A stretch of 8,419 nucleotides of DNA from Eubacterium sp. UBA3720 (GCA_002371335.1 DFHP01000193.1:1-8419), one strand, 5' to 3'; counted from the first letter of the stretch, positions 1 to 7,219 are shown. Notes: a model not told the origin generated them from the sequence alone. Translations and numbers: made by a program.

Positions 1-19
1 TTTTTTTCGCTTTATTCAT
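1..19 (-). CDS. 5' end of a truncated gene, product unknown
   Basis: Only the start is inside the window: an ATG at 19-17 followed by codons for Asn-Lys-Ala-Lys-Lys, running off the left edge. The start is supported by a strong ribosome binding site, AAGGAG at 34-29 on the minus strand, nine bases upstream. The opening residues are basic, which would fit a membrane or exported protein as well as a cytosolic one, so no function can be given. It lies downstream of carAB and the COG2426 gene on the same strand, about 220 bases after the latter's stop. A palindrome and a long hairpin in that gap suggest separate control rather than tight coupling. Confidence 0.6.
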
Positions 20-83
20 GATTGTATTCTCCTTTCCCCTGTAAACCATTCAGGTAATTGCGAAACTCAGCAGGATGGGAAAT

Positions 84-104
84 TTGTGTGAATGATTCAA
101 ACAA
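84..104. promoter_or_regulatory. near-perfect 21-bp palindrome, operator-like
   Basis: Arms TTGTGTGAAT (84-93) and ATTCAAACAA (95-104) are reverse complements at 9 of 10 positions around a central G at 94. The size and single-base centre resemble an operator for a dimeric repressor. It lies 65 bases upstream of the start codon of the partial gene at 1-19. I see no consensus promoter overlapping it, and it could also act as a short RNA hairpin. The regulator is unknown. Confidence 0.4.
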
Positions 105-115
105 TCTGCACAAGC

Positions 116-237
116 ATTAGAACTTCTGCATGAACGGAATCTGCTGTATGAGCAGAAATCATATTGCCTCGGCGCAGCGAGTTTATGATTTCGCGAATAC
201 TAGCAGCAGATGCAGTGAATACATAGAAGTTCTTAAT
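116..237. repeat. long nested imperfect hairpin (palindromic element)
   Basis: Stems stack in register around one centre. The outer stem is 119-127 with 225-233 (9 bp, AGAACTTCT type), extended by 116-118/235-237 past a one-base bulge. The middle stem is 139-146 with 204-211 (8 bp, ATCTGCTG). The inner stem is 155-162 with 185-192 (8 bp, GAAATCAT). The apex stem is 168-171 with 178-181, with a six-base loop. The element starts six bases after the stop codon of the COG2426 gene. No T-run follows on either strand, so it is not an ordinary intrinsic terminator. It could be a dispersed palindromic (MITE- or REP-like) element, a processing site or a structured RNA. An overlapping 47-codon minus-strand frame (240-97) has no ribosome binding site and is probably not a gene. 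Confidence 0.6.
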
Positions 238-242
238 CATAT

Positions 243-710
243 TTATAAAGCGCCGAGGGCCCCGAATACTCCTGCGGAGGTCGCTCCCATGATCACTCCT
301 GCCAGAAGCACTCCAAGCATGACCGCAATAACGCTTCTTTTAAAGCCCATATTCAGAATACTGGCAGCGAGGGTGCCTGTCCAGGCGCCTGTTCCGGGCA
401 GCGGTATTCCGACAAACAGAAGCAACGCGGCAAAAAGGCCTCTGCCCGCTTTGGATTTGAGTTTTTCGCCGCCCCGCTCACCTTTCATGAGACAGAATCT
501 GCAAAAACCGCTTATGACCGGTTTATCTTTACCCCACTCGAGAACTTTTCTGGCAAAAAAATATATAAAAGGCACCGGTATCATGTTTCCGATCACGGCG
601 ATCACATAGGCCGTGGGAAGTGGAATACCCATTCTTACAGCGATCGGGATCGCTCCCCGCAGTTCTATCAGAGGAACCATGGAGACTATCAGTGTGATTA
701 AATAATTCAT
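243..710 (-). CDS. small multidrug export family (COG2426) membrane protein
   Basis: A 155-residue integral membrane protein recognised as the COG2426 / Sm_multidrug_ex family. The name reflects an old export annotation, and the transported substrate is not established. Two related motifs are visible: VPLIELRGAIPIA (residues 12-24) and VGIPLPGTGAWTGT (100-113). These Pro/Gly-rich segments sit in hydrophobic stretches and look like paired re-entrant or half-helix elements of an inverted-repeat fold. Further hydrophobic segments lie at about 33-54 and 125-152. A basic soluble loop at 55-90 carries Cys70 and Cys73. The start at 710 gives the usual family length and a sensible membrane N-terminus, although the upstream site (GGA about nine bases before the ATG) is weak. 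It begins 19 bases after the carB stop, so it is probably co-transcribed and possibly translationally linked. No functional tie to carbamoyl phosphate is evident. Confidence 0.85.
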   Translation of the reverse strand: MNYLITLIVSMVPLIELRGAIPIAVRMGIPLPTAYVIAVIGNMIPVPFIYFFARKVLEWGKDKPVISGFCRFCLMKGERGGEKLKSKAGRGLFAALLLFVGIPLPGTGAWTGTLAASILNMGFKRSVIAVMLGVLLAGVIMGATSAGVFGALGAL

Positions 711-729
711 ATTACTATTCCGTTCTTTT

Positions 730-3700
730 TTAAATGTGTGCGATATCGATCAGATTCAGCTTCTGTACATCCGTATTCTCAAGCGACGTTACCAGTGCTT
801 CCGCTGTATCGACGGCCGTCAGTACGCTGACGCCTGTCTCTATTGCATTTCTTCTTATGACAAATCCGTCATGGGAGTGTTCCACTCCCTCCTGCGGAAT
901 ATCGATGACGAGATCGATCTTGTGTCCGAGGATCAGATCCATCAGGTTCGGGCTCGGCTGTTCTATCTTATTCACGCTGAGAGCTTCCACTCCTTTTTCC
1001 TGAAGAAACTTCGCCGTTCCTCTGGTTGAGAATATCTTATAGCCAAGTTTTTCAAATCTTGCCGCTATAGGAGCTATTTCTTCCTTTTCACTGTCCCTGA
1101 CCGTAATGATCATGTTTCTGAATTTCGGAAGAACTATTCCCGCGCCGATAAATGCTTTGTATAAAGCCTCATTAAATGTCTTTGCTATTCCCAGACACTC
1201 TCCTGTAGATTTCATCTCCGGTCCGAGGCTGATATCGGCGCCGCGGATCTTCTCAAACGAGAATACAGGCATTTTGACTGCAAAATATTCATCCTCTTTC
1301 TGCAGCCCCGGCGTATAGCCGAGTTCCCTGATCTTATGTCCCAGTATCACCTGTGACGCCAAAGGTACGATCGGAATTCCCGTCACCTTACTTATATAAG
1401 GAACCGTTCTGGAGGATCTGGGATTAACCTCGATCACATAGACCTCATCCTTATAAACGATAAACTGGATATTAATCATGCCCAGTACATGAAGAGCCGT
1501 TGCAAGGCGTTTCGTATAATCTTCGATCTTGTTCTTTATGTGTTCAGGAAGACCTTTGGCCGGGTAGACCGAAATACTGTCGCCGGAATGAATTCCCGCT
1601 CTCTCCACATGTTCCATGATACCGGGGATCAGGATATCCTCACCGTCGCATACAGCGTCGACTTCGATCTCCTTTCCCTCGAGATATTTATCCACAAGGA
1701 TGGGATGGTCCTGCGTATACCTGTTGATCACATTTATGTAGTCTGTTATATCCTTCTCATTGATGGCTATCTGCATGCCCTGTCCGCCCAGCACGTAAGA
1801 AGGACGCACCAGAACAGGATATCCCAGTCTTCCGGCCACGGCAAGGGCTTCCTCCACGGTATATACCGTACCGCCTGCGGCTCTCGGGATTCCGGTCTTC
1901 TGAAGGATCTCATCGAACAGCTCCCGGTCTTCAGCAGCGTCCACATTCTCCGCAGAAGTTCCAAGGATCGGAACCCCCATTTTCATCAGCGCTTCAGTCA
2001 GCTTGATGGCTGTCTGACCTCCGAACTGGACCACAGCGCCGTCAGGATGTTCAATATTTACGACAGCTTCCACATCCTCAGGCGTTAAAGGCTCAAAATA
2101 CAGTTTATCCGCAATATCAAAATCCGTGCTTACCGTCTCAGGATTATTATTTATGATGATCGTCTCATAGCCTTCTCTGGCAAAAGCCCAGGTGCAATGA
2201 ACCGAACAGAAATCAAATTCGATTCCCTGACCTATACGGATCGGACCGGAGCCAAGCACCAGCACCTTTTTTTTGCCTTTTCCGGCTTCCGCCTCATTTT
2301 CACCGTCAAAAACAGAGTAATAATACGGCGTAGAAGCCTCAAACTCCGCAGCACAGGTATCTACCATCTTAAATGCCGCCTCAATACCGTATTTTCTTCG
2401 CATGGAGCGAATCTCTTCTTCGCTTCGGCCTGTCAGATCCGCGATCACATGATCCGGAAACTCCATCCGCTTCGCTTCATACAAAAGTTCTCTGTCAAGT
2501 GTTTTCTCTCTCAGTGCCTGCTCCATCTCAGTAAGGATCGCTATCTTATCTATGAACCAGATATCGATCAATGTGACAGCATGGATATCTTCGTAAGAAA
2601 AGCCGCGGCGTACAGCCTCCGCGATCCTCCAGATACGCATATCATCTACCAGATGCAGCTGGTCTCTGAGTTCTCCGTCAGTCAGTCCGCTAAAATCATA
2701 TGACATGAGAGAATCCACATGCTGCTCCAGAGATCTTATGGCTTTCATCAGCGCTCCTTCGAAGTTGCTGCATATACTCATGACCTCACCGGTAGCTTTC
2801 ATCTGAGTCGTCAGCGTCCTCTGGGCACTTATAAATTTGTCAAAGGGAAGCCTTGGCATTTTTACCACGCAGTAATCCAGCATTGGCTCAAAGCTTGCTT
2901 TCGTCCTCTTTGTGATGGCGTTCGGGATCTCATCCAGTGTATATCCCAGGGCTATCTTCGCCGCCACCTTCGCGATAGGGTAGCCCGTGGCCTTCGACGC
3001 AAGCGCCGATGAGCGGCTTACTCTCGGATTAACTTCGATCACACAGTATTCAAAGCTGTTTGGATTCAGCGCATACTGTACGTTACAGCCTCCCGTGATC
3101 CCAAGCTCGGTAATTATATTCAGCGCAGAGGTCCGAAGCATCTGATATTCTTTGTCTCCGAGAGTCTGGGACGGAGCCACTACAATAGAATCGCCTGTAT
3201 GGACGCCAACAGGATCAATGTTTTCCATGTTACATACAGTGATCACGTTTCCGGCCGAATCGCGCATGACCTCATACTCGATTTCCTTCCATCCTGCGAT
3301 GCTTCGCTCTACAAGGACCTCTCCTACGCGGGAAAGCCGAAGACCATTCTGCAGTATTTCCACAAGCTCCGCGCGGTCAGACGCAATTCCTCCGCCGCTT
3401 CCCCCCAGCGTATAAGCCGGACGGAGCACAACGGGATAACCGATCTTTTCCGCGAATCTGATTCCGTCATTTACGTTTGTTACAACCTCGGAAGCCGCTA
3501 TCGGCTCGCCGATCTTTTCCATGGTATCCTTAAATGTCTGCCGATCCTCAGCTTTTTTGATCGTGAGCGGCGTCGTACCTATCAGACGGACATTATTCTC
3601 TTCCAGAAATCCTTTGTCGGCCAGCTCCATGGCCAGATTCAGTCCCGCCTGTCCGCCGAGCGTCGGAAGAATACTGTCTGGTCTTTCCTTACGGATCAGC

Positions 3701-3927
3701 TGTTCCACCACCTCTACAGTCAGAGGTTCTATATAGACCTTATCCGCTATATCCTTATCGGTCATGATCGTTGCAGGATTCGAATTCAGCAGGACAACCT
3801 CCACTCCCTCCTCTTTCAGAGAACGGCACGCCTGTGTTCCCGCATAATCAAACTCTGCTGCCTGCCCGATCACGATAGGACCGGAACCGATCATTAAAAC
3901 CTTTTTTATTCTCTGGTCTCTTGGCAT
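730..3927 (-). CDS. carB: carbamoyl-phosphate synthase, large subunit
   Basis: The large subunit makes carbamoyl phosphate from bicarbonate, ammonia delivered by CarA, and two ATP, feeding pyrimidine and arginine synthesis in the cytosol. At 1065 residues it is full length. The two homologous halves are clear: GSGPIVIGQ at 14-22 and GSGPIRIGQ at 559-567, with ATP-grasp segments RPAYTLGGSGGG (169-180) and RPSYVLGGQGMQ (708-719). Each half also has an EVNPR metal/ATP-site motif (298-302 and 833-837). The C-terminal MGS-like allosteric domain covers roughly 935-1065. By alignment from memory to the E. coli UMP site, Lys948, Thr968, Thr971 and Lys987 look retained, while the position of E. coli Asn1015 is Asp1009 here. 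The ATG overlaps the carA stop by one base (TAATG) with only AAGG just upstream, so translational coupling to carA is likely. Confidence 0.98.
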   Translation of the reverse strand: MPRDQRIKKVLMIGSGPIVIGQAAEFDYAGTQACRSLKEEGVEVVLLNSNPATIMTDKDIADKVYIEPLTVEVVEQLIRKERPDSILPTLGGQAGLNLAMELADKGFLEENNVRLIGTTPLTIKKAEDRQTFKDTMEKIGEPIAASEVVTNVNDGIRFAEKIGYPVVLRPAYTLGGSGGGIASDRAELVEILQNGLRLSRVGEVLVERSIAGWKEIEYEVMRDSAGNVITVCNMENIDPVGVHTGDSIVVAPSQTLGDKEYQMLRTSALNIITELGITGGCNVQYALNPNSFEYCVIEVNPRVSRSSALASKATGYPIAKVAAKIALGYTLDEIPNAITKRTKASFEPMLDYCVVKMPRLPFDKFISAQRTLTTQMKATGEVMSICSNFEGALMKAIRSLEQHVDSLMSYDFSGLTDGELRDQLHLVDDMRIWRIAEAVRRGFSYEDIHAVTLIDIWFIDKIAILTEMEQALREKTLDRELLYEAKRMEFPDHVIADLTGRSEEEIRSMRRKYGIEAAFKMVDTCAAEFEASTPYYYSVFDGENEAEAGKGKKKVLVLGSGPIRIGQGIEFDFCSVHCTWAFAREGYETIIINNNPETVSTDFDIADKLYFEPLTPEDVEAVVNIEHPDGAVVQFGGQTAIKLTEALMKMGVPILGTSAENVDAAEDRELFDEILQKTGIPRAAGGTVYTVEEALAVAGRLGYPVLVRPSYVLGGQGMQIAINEKDITDYINVINRYTQDHPILVDKYLEGKEIEVDAVCDGEDILIPGIMEHVERAGIHSGDSISVYPAKGLPEHIKNKIEDYTKRLATALHVLGMINIQFIVYKDEVYVIEVNPRSSRTVPYISKVTGIPIVPLASQVILGHKIRELGYTPGLQKEDEYFAVKMPVFSFEKIRGADISLGPEMKSTGECLGIAKTFNEALYKAFIGAGIVLPKFRNMIITVRDSEKEEIAPIAARFEKLGYKIFSTRGTAKFLQEKGVEALSVNKIEQPSPNLMDLILGHKIDLVIDIPQEGVEHSHDGFVIRRNAIETGVSVLTAVDTAEALVTSLENTDVQKLNLIDIAHI

Positions 3928-5000
3928 TACCTTGCGCCTCCCATCATATCAATAAACCGGTCAAACAAATATCCTGAATCCAGCGGTCCCGGAGCAGCCT
4001 CCGGATGATACTGCACGGTAAATATATTCTTATTCAGATATCGCAGACCCTCAAGTGTCCCGTCATTTACATTGACAAATGCAGGGACTGCGACCTTCGG
4101 ATCAACAGTATCTATATCGACCACGTATCCGTGATTCTGAGAAGTGATATAAACTCTTCCGGTCTCCAGATCTTTTACGGGATGATTTCCGCCGCGATGA
4201 CCATACTTCATTTTTTTTGTATCAGCGCCTGTGGCAAGCGCCATCAGCTGATGCCCCAGACAGATGGCAAATATCGGAATGTCGGAATCATAGAATTTCC
4301 GGATCTGTTCGATCATAAATGTACATTCCTTCGGATCTCCGGGCCCATTGGCGAGCATGATGCCGTCAGGCTTCGCTGCCAGCACTTCCCCGGCAGTTGT
4401 CCAGGCAGGATAAACAGTCACATCACAGCCTCTTTTGTTCAGATTCTTTGGGATATTGTATTTGGCGCCGAAATCCATCAACGCCACTTTATAACCTTCT
4501 CCGGGAAGCCTTTCGGGCTCTGTACATGTGACGCGCTCAACGACCTTTCCCGTAGTATATTTCTTCAGTTTCGGAAGGATCTTTTCCAGATCAGGTTCGG
4601 GATCTGTAGTGATCATACCATTCATAGTACCGCTCTCGCGGAGAATGCGTGTAAGCGCGCGTGTGTCGATCCCGCAGATTCCCGGGATATCGAACCTTTT
4701 GAGGAATTTCTGGATTGTGTCCTGTGTCCGGAAATTACTCGGAATACGTGAGACCTCACGGACGATAAAGCCATCGAGCCATGGCCTCAGAGATTCTTCG
4801 TCTTCGTAGCATATGCCGTAATTTCCGATCAGCGGATAAGTCATGCAGACTGACTGACCGGCATAGGACGGATCTGTAAGCACCTCCAGATATCCGGTCA
4901 TCGACGTATTGAATACGATCTCACTGATAACCTCTTTTCTGGAGCCGATACTCCTTCCTTCAAATACATGTCCATCTTCCAGAATCAAAAATGCTTTCAT
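3927..5000 (-). CDS. carA: carbamoyl-phosphate synthase, small (glutaminase) subunit
   Basis: The small subunit hydrolyses glutamine and channels ammonia to CarB. The length of 357 residues is normal. The N-terminal CPSase small-chain domain covers about 1-150 (for example NTSMTGYLEVLTDPSYAGQ at 31-49). The class I glutamine amidotransferase domain covers about 170-357, with oxyanion-region LANGPGDP (216-223), nucleophile Cys247 in FAICLGHQ, and His332/Glu334 in QYHPEA. All catalytic residues are present. The start is fixed by AAAGGA at 5014-5009 on the minus strand, eight bases upstream. The stop shares a base with the carB start. A structured leader and tRNA-Leu(CAG) lie directly upstream on the same strand with no convincing promoter between them, so carA may be expressed from the tRNA promoter with control at the leader. 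Confidence 0.98.
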   Translation of the reverse strand: MKAFLILEDGHVFEGRSIGSRKEVISEIVFNTSMTGYLEVLTDPSYAGQSVCMTYPLIGNYGICYEDEESLRPWLDGFIVREVSRIPSNFRTQDTIQKFLKRFDIPGICGIDTRALTRILRESGTMNGMITTDPEPDLEKILPKLKKYTTGKVVERVTCTEPERLPGEGYKVALMDFGAKYNIPKNLNKRGCDVTVYPAWTTAGEVLAAKPDGIMLANGPGDPKECTFMIEQIRKFYDSDIPIFAICLGHQLMALATGADTKKMKYGHRGGNHPVKDLETGRVYITSQNHGYVVDIDTVDPKVAVPAFVNVNDGTLEGLRYLNKNIFTVQYHPEAAPGPLDSGYLFDRFIDMMGGAR

Positions 5001-5026
5001 TCCCGTTATCCTTTCGATATTTAAAC

Positions 5027-5128
5027 AAAAAAAGCGCCAATGCTTCCGTCAAGCTTCTGAGGGACAACGACCTCACGGGCAAGCCCCGCCTGGTCACGTT
5101 CCTGCCCAAAGTGACTCCGCATCTGCGC
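5027..5128 (-). promoter_or_regulatory. structured carA leader ending in a T7 tract (candidate attenuator or small RNA)
   Basis: Read on the minus strand, a closing stem pairs GCGCAGATGC (5128-5119) with GCATTGGCGC (5043-5034), with one mismatch and one G-U pair. It is followed immediately by seven T (5033-5027). Inside are a 5-bp stem, 5115-5111 with 5097-5093 (GTCAC/GTGAC), and a 5-bp stem, 5075-5071 with 5062-5058 (TGAGG/CCTCA). A 4-bp stem pairs 5054-5051 with 5045-5042 and competes with the closing stem for two bases. The loop of the GTCAC stem holds GGGCAGG (5107-5101), which can pair with GCTTGCCC (5084-5077) as a pseudoknot or alternative stem. The T tract ends 12 bases before the AAAGGA of carA. 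This arrangement suggests conditional termination or a processed RNA. I do not recognise a PyrR site, T-box or known riboswitch. Pairing was done by eye, without energies. Confidence 0.5.
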
Positions 5129-5138
5129 ATAAAAAAAG

Positions 5139-5222
5139 TGCAGGAAGCGGGACTTGAACCCGCACGATATTGCTACCACAGGCACCTGAAGCCTGCGCGT
5201 CTGCCAATTCCGCCATTCCTGC
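5139..5222 (-). tRNA. tRNA-Leu(CAG)
   Basis: The cloverleaf reads off directly on the minus strand. The acceptor stem is GCAGGAA (5222-5216) with TTCCTGC (5146-5140), and the discriminator is A at 5139. The anticodon arm is CAGGC-TTCAGGT-GCCTG, giving anticodon CAG, which reads CUG leucine codons. A long class II variable arm follows, typical of tRNA-Leu, and then a T arm GCGGG-TTCAAGT-CCCGC. CCA is not encoded and must be added enzymatically. A T7 tract starts one base after the discriminator (5137-5131) and may reduce readthrough. A strong promoter lies about 45 bases upstream, and carA follows 138 bases downstream on the same strand. Confidence 0.97.
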
Positions 5223-5267
5223 ATTTCATAATTTGTTTTTAACGACCCTCTGTCGCTCACCTCAGTT

Positions 5268-5296
5268 ATAATATCAAATCGCCCAGAAAGTGTCAA
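5268..5296 (-). promoter_or_regulatory. strong sigma-A promoter for tRNA-Leu (and perhaps carAB)
   Basis: Minus-strand -35 TTGACA (5296-5291, perfect) and -10 TATTAT (5273-5268) are separated by exactly 17 bases. A run of nine A lies just upstream of the -35 and resembles an UP element, as expected for a stable-RNA promoter. Transcription should start near 5261, about 38 bases before the tRNA 5' end. No comparable promoter is visible between the tRNA and carA. Confidence 0.85.
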
Positions 5297-5339
5297 CAAT
5301 TTTTTTTTGATATTGTTCTCCGTTTTTTCCAGCAGCTTT

Positions 5340-6071
5340 TTATTTTTTCCTGCGCACGGAATATCCGAATGTTCCGATCATATTTCCAAGTGTAAAATAC
5401 TTCCCGTGGGAATATGTGATCAGGTCTGCATTTTCCAGATGAAGTGTTTTTTTCTCATCCATGTATCCTGCATCCACCTGAATGCCAAGTACTTCCGCCA
5501 GAAACATGTCGTGACTTCCAAGCGGGATCACCTGACGCACCTTGCATTCAATGCTGACCGGCGCTTCCTGAATAGAAGGCGCGCTGATATGTTCACTTTT
5601 TCCCGGCGTGAGGCAGCATTCGGCAAACTTATCATGATCACGTCCGCTCCTGCATCCGCAGTAGTCGGCTGCTCCGGCCAGCTTCCTGTTCGTCAGATTT
5701 ACTACAAACTCTCCTGTCTCCCGGATCAGATCATAGGAATATCTTTCCTTTCTGATGGAAACAGAAAGCATCGGCGGGTTCGTACATACTGTCCCCGCCC
5801 ACGCCACGGTAATAATGTTCGGTTTACCATCCACGCCTGCGCAGCTCACCATAACTGCAGGAAGCGGATAGAGGAAATTACCCGGTTTTTCAAAAGAGAT
5901 CTTATTCACCGGTCCGTTCGTCTCACTGACGCCGGTTTCTTTATGTTTTAAAGAACGTTTACCGGTTCTTCCAGGCTGAATATTCTTTCCGCGCAGCTTT
6001 ATTTCTTTTTTATCTCTATCTTTCCTTTTTTTGTTTTCTGAATGTTTATTTTTTCTGTAATCTGACTTCAT
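5340..6071 (-). CDS. flavin reductase family protein with basic N-terminal extension
   Basis: A 243-residue protein whose residues from about 55 onward match the FMN-binding flavin reductase-like family (COG1853 type, split-barrel fold) common in Clostridia. Recognisable stretches are NIITVAWAGTVCTNPPMLSVS (start at residue 85), FVVNLT (122-127), the CGCRSGRDHDKF segment (138-149) and the C-terminal NMIGTFGYS (230-238). Such proteins bind FMN and may reduce flavin or pass electrons to it; the substrate here is unknown. The first 54 residues are extra: very rich in Lys and Arg, low in hydrophobics, with no signal peptide. Family members usually begin close to the domain. The ATG at 6071 has only a weak site (GGA four bases upstream). 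A GTG at 5909 (Val55) would give a normal-length protein of 189 residues. The gene follows the dehydrogenase by 56 bases with no clear terminator between, so an operon is possible. Confidence 0.85.
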   Translation of the reverse strand: MKSDYRKNKHSENKKRKDRDKKEIKLRGKNIQPGRTGKRSLKHKETGVSETNGPVNKISFEKPGNFLYPLPAVMVSCAGVDGKPNIITVAWAGTVCTNPPMLSVSIRKERYSYDLIRETGEFVVNLTNRKLAGAADYCGCRSGRDHDKFAECCLTPGKSEHISAPSIQEAPVSIECKVRQVIPLGSHDMFLAEVLGIQVDAGYMDEKKTLHLENADLITYSHGKYFTLGNMIGTFGYSVRRKK

Positions 6072-6127
6072 TTTTCCGAATCTTATCTTGCATCATGCGG
6101 CAAATCTTACAATTCCTGTCATCTGCT

Positions 6128-7090
6128 TCATGATACCACATTCACGGGATCTCCGTTCATCCAGGCTTCTATGTTTCCTGCAACTATATTTATGAGTCTC
6201 ATCCTTGCTTCCCTGCTGGCCCATGCGATATGCGGCGTGATATAAACATTGGGGGCATCCATAAGAGGATTGTCAGGAAGCATAGGTTCTGTGGCAATAA
6301 CGTCAATGCCTGCCGCCGCCGCTTTTCCGCTCTTCAGGGCGTTGGCAAGGTCTTTCTCATTCACGATCGGTCCTCTGGAAACGTTAATGATCACAACGCC
6401 ATCTTTCATTTTAGCAATATTTTCAGCACAAACAAGCCCTTTCGTCTCATCTGTAAGAGGACAATGGAATGAAATAATATCTGAATACGCAAAGAGACTG
6501 TTGGCGTCGGCAAAACGAAGCTGCTTATTGATATACGACAGATACTTATCCGGGTTTGCCGTATGTACCAATACGTTCATTCCGAAAGCCTGAGCGGCCT
6601 TTGCCACGCCCCGTCCTATATTTCCGAATCCGTATATTCCAAGTGTCTTCCCTTCCAGTTCCACAGGATATTCTTTGTAATAACAGAAATCCTCCGAATT
6701 GATCCAGTCGCCCTTCTTTACACTGTTATCATATACTGTAATCTTTGACGCAATATCAAGCAGCAGAGCAAAAGTATGCTGAACGACAGACGCCGTGCTG
6801 TACGCGGGAACATTCGTTACCACCACGCCGTGCTTTCTGGCCGCGGAAAGATCCACTACGTTATATCCTGTGGCGCACACGCCGACGTATTTAACTTTCG
6901 GACATCTTTCGAATACCTCCTCGTCAATGATTACTTTATTTGTGAGAACGATATCCGCATCCGCGATCTTTTCGAATTTATCTTCTTCATGACAGTGATC
7001 ATAAACGACCGTTTCGCACAGACGTGTCACCGGCTCCCAGGAAACATCTCCCGGATCAACCACCTTTTTTTCAAGTATTACAGTCTTCAT
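6128..7090 (-). CDS. D-2-hydroxyacid dehydrogenase (glycerate dehydrogenase-like)
   Basis: A 320-residue NAD(P)-dependent enzyme of the D-isomer 2-hydroxyacid dehydrogenase family, which interconverts 2-keto acids and D-2-hydroxy acids; the closest general match is the hydroxypyruvate reductase / glycerate dehydrogenase group. Substrate-binding halves at about 1-100 and 290-320 flank a Rossmann domain with GFGNIG (154-159). The catalytic set is complete: Arg239 in NVSRGP, Glu268 in ATEP and His287 in TPHIAW. The end of the second Rossmann strand reads LVHTANP (174-180) and lacks the acidic residue typical of strict NAD users, so cofactor preference is open. The start is fixed by GGAGG at 7102-7098 on the minus strand, seven bases upstream. 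It is transcribed divergently from purC and probably leads a short operon with the flavin reductase gene. Confidence 0.93.
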   Translation of the reverse strand: MKTVILEKKVVDPGDVSWEPVTRLCETVVYDHCHEEDKFEKIADADIVLTNKVIIDEEVFERCPKVKYVGVCATGYNVVDLSAARKHGVVVTNVPAYSTASVVQHTFALLLDIASKITVYDNSVKKGDWINSEDFCYYKEYPVELEGKTLGIYGFGNIGRGVAKAAQAFGMNVLVHTANPDKYLSYINKQLRFADANSLFAYSDIISFHCPLTDETKGLVCAENIAKMKDGVVIINVSRGPIVNEKDLANALKSGKAAAAGIDVIATEPMLPDNPLMDAPNVYITPHIAWASREARMRLINIVAGNIEAWMNGDPVNVVS

Positions 7091-7130
7091 TCATTATCCT
7101 CCAGGTAAAATTGTTTTATGTTTTTATAAA

Positions 7131-7160
7131 ATCATAATATATATTACAACATATCCGCAA
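7131..7160 (-). promoter_or_regulatory. candidate promoter for the dehydrogenase gene
   Basis: On the minus strand, TTGCGG (7160-7155) and TATGAT (7136-7131) are 18 bases apart in an AT-rich stretch, with transcription expected near 7124, about 35 bases before the start codon. The -35 is imperfect, and several other TA-rich hexamers lie nearby, so the exact position is uncertain. Confidence 0.4.
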
Positions 7161-7167
7161 AAAAGTC

Positions 7168-7193
7168 TCTTTCATATATTTTATACGGAAAGA
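7168..7193. promoter_or_regulatory. dyad upstream of the dehydrogenase promoter
   Basis: TCTTTC (7168-7173) and GAAAGA (7188-7193) form a perfect 6-bp dyad around a 14-base AT-rich centre. It lies just upstream of the candidate minus-strand promoter and could be a regulator site. No known operator was recognised, and chance similarity cannot be excluded. Confidence 0.25.
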
Positions 7194-7219
7194 TTACATA
7201 TACAGCGCCTGCGATTCCT

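Noticed and set aside
97..240. 47-codon minus-strand frame inside the nested hairpin
   Set aside because: No ribosome binding site before the ATG, and the sequence is better explained by the palindromic structure.
3199..3897. 232-codon plus-strand frame opposite carB, and similar frames opposite carA and the flavin reductase gene
   Set aside because: Antisense shadows of strongly conserved genes; no family similarity or start signals.
4961..5130. Possible leader peptide starting at ATG 5130 on the minus strand and overlapping carA
   Set aside because: About 56 codons, but no ribosome binding site precedes the ATG (only a T-run), and there is no run of regulatory codons beyond scattered Arg and Leu.
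5001..5138. PyrR binding site or T-box in the carA leader
   Set aside because: The conserved PyrR anti-antiterminator loop and the T-box bulge sequence are not present.
5139..5222. tRNA-Leu as an integration site for a mobile element
   Set aside because: No integrase gene and no second copy of the tRNA 3' end were seen in the window.
5021..5299. 92-codon minus-strand frame covering tRNA-Leu
   Set aside because: Its middle is a translation of the tRNA itself (WRNWQTRR-type peptide), a classic spurious call.
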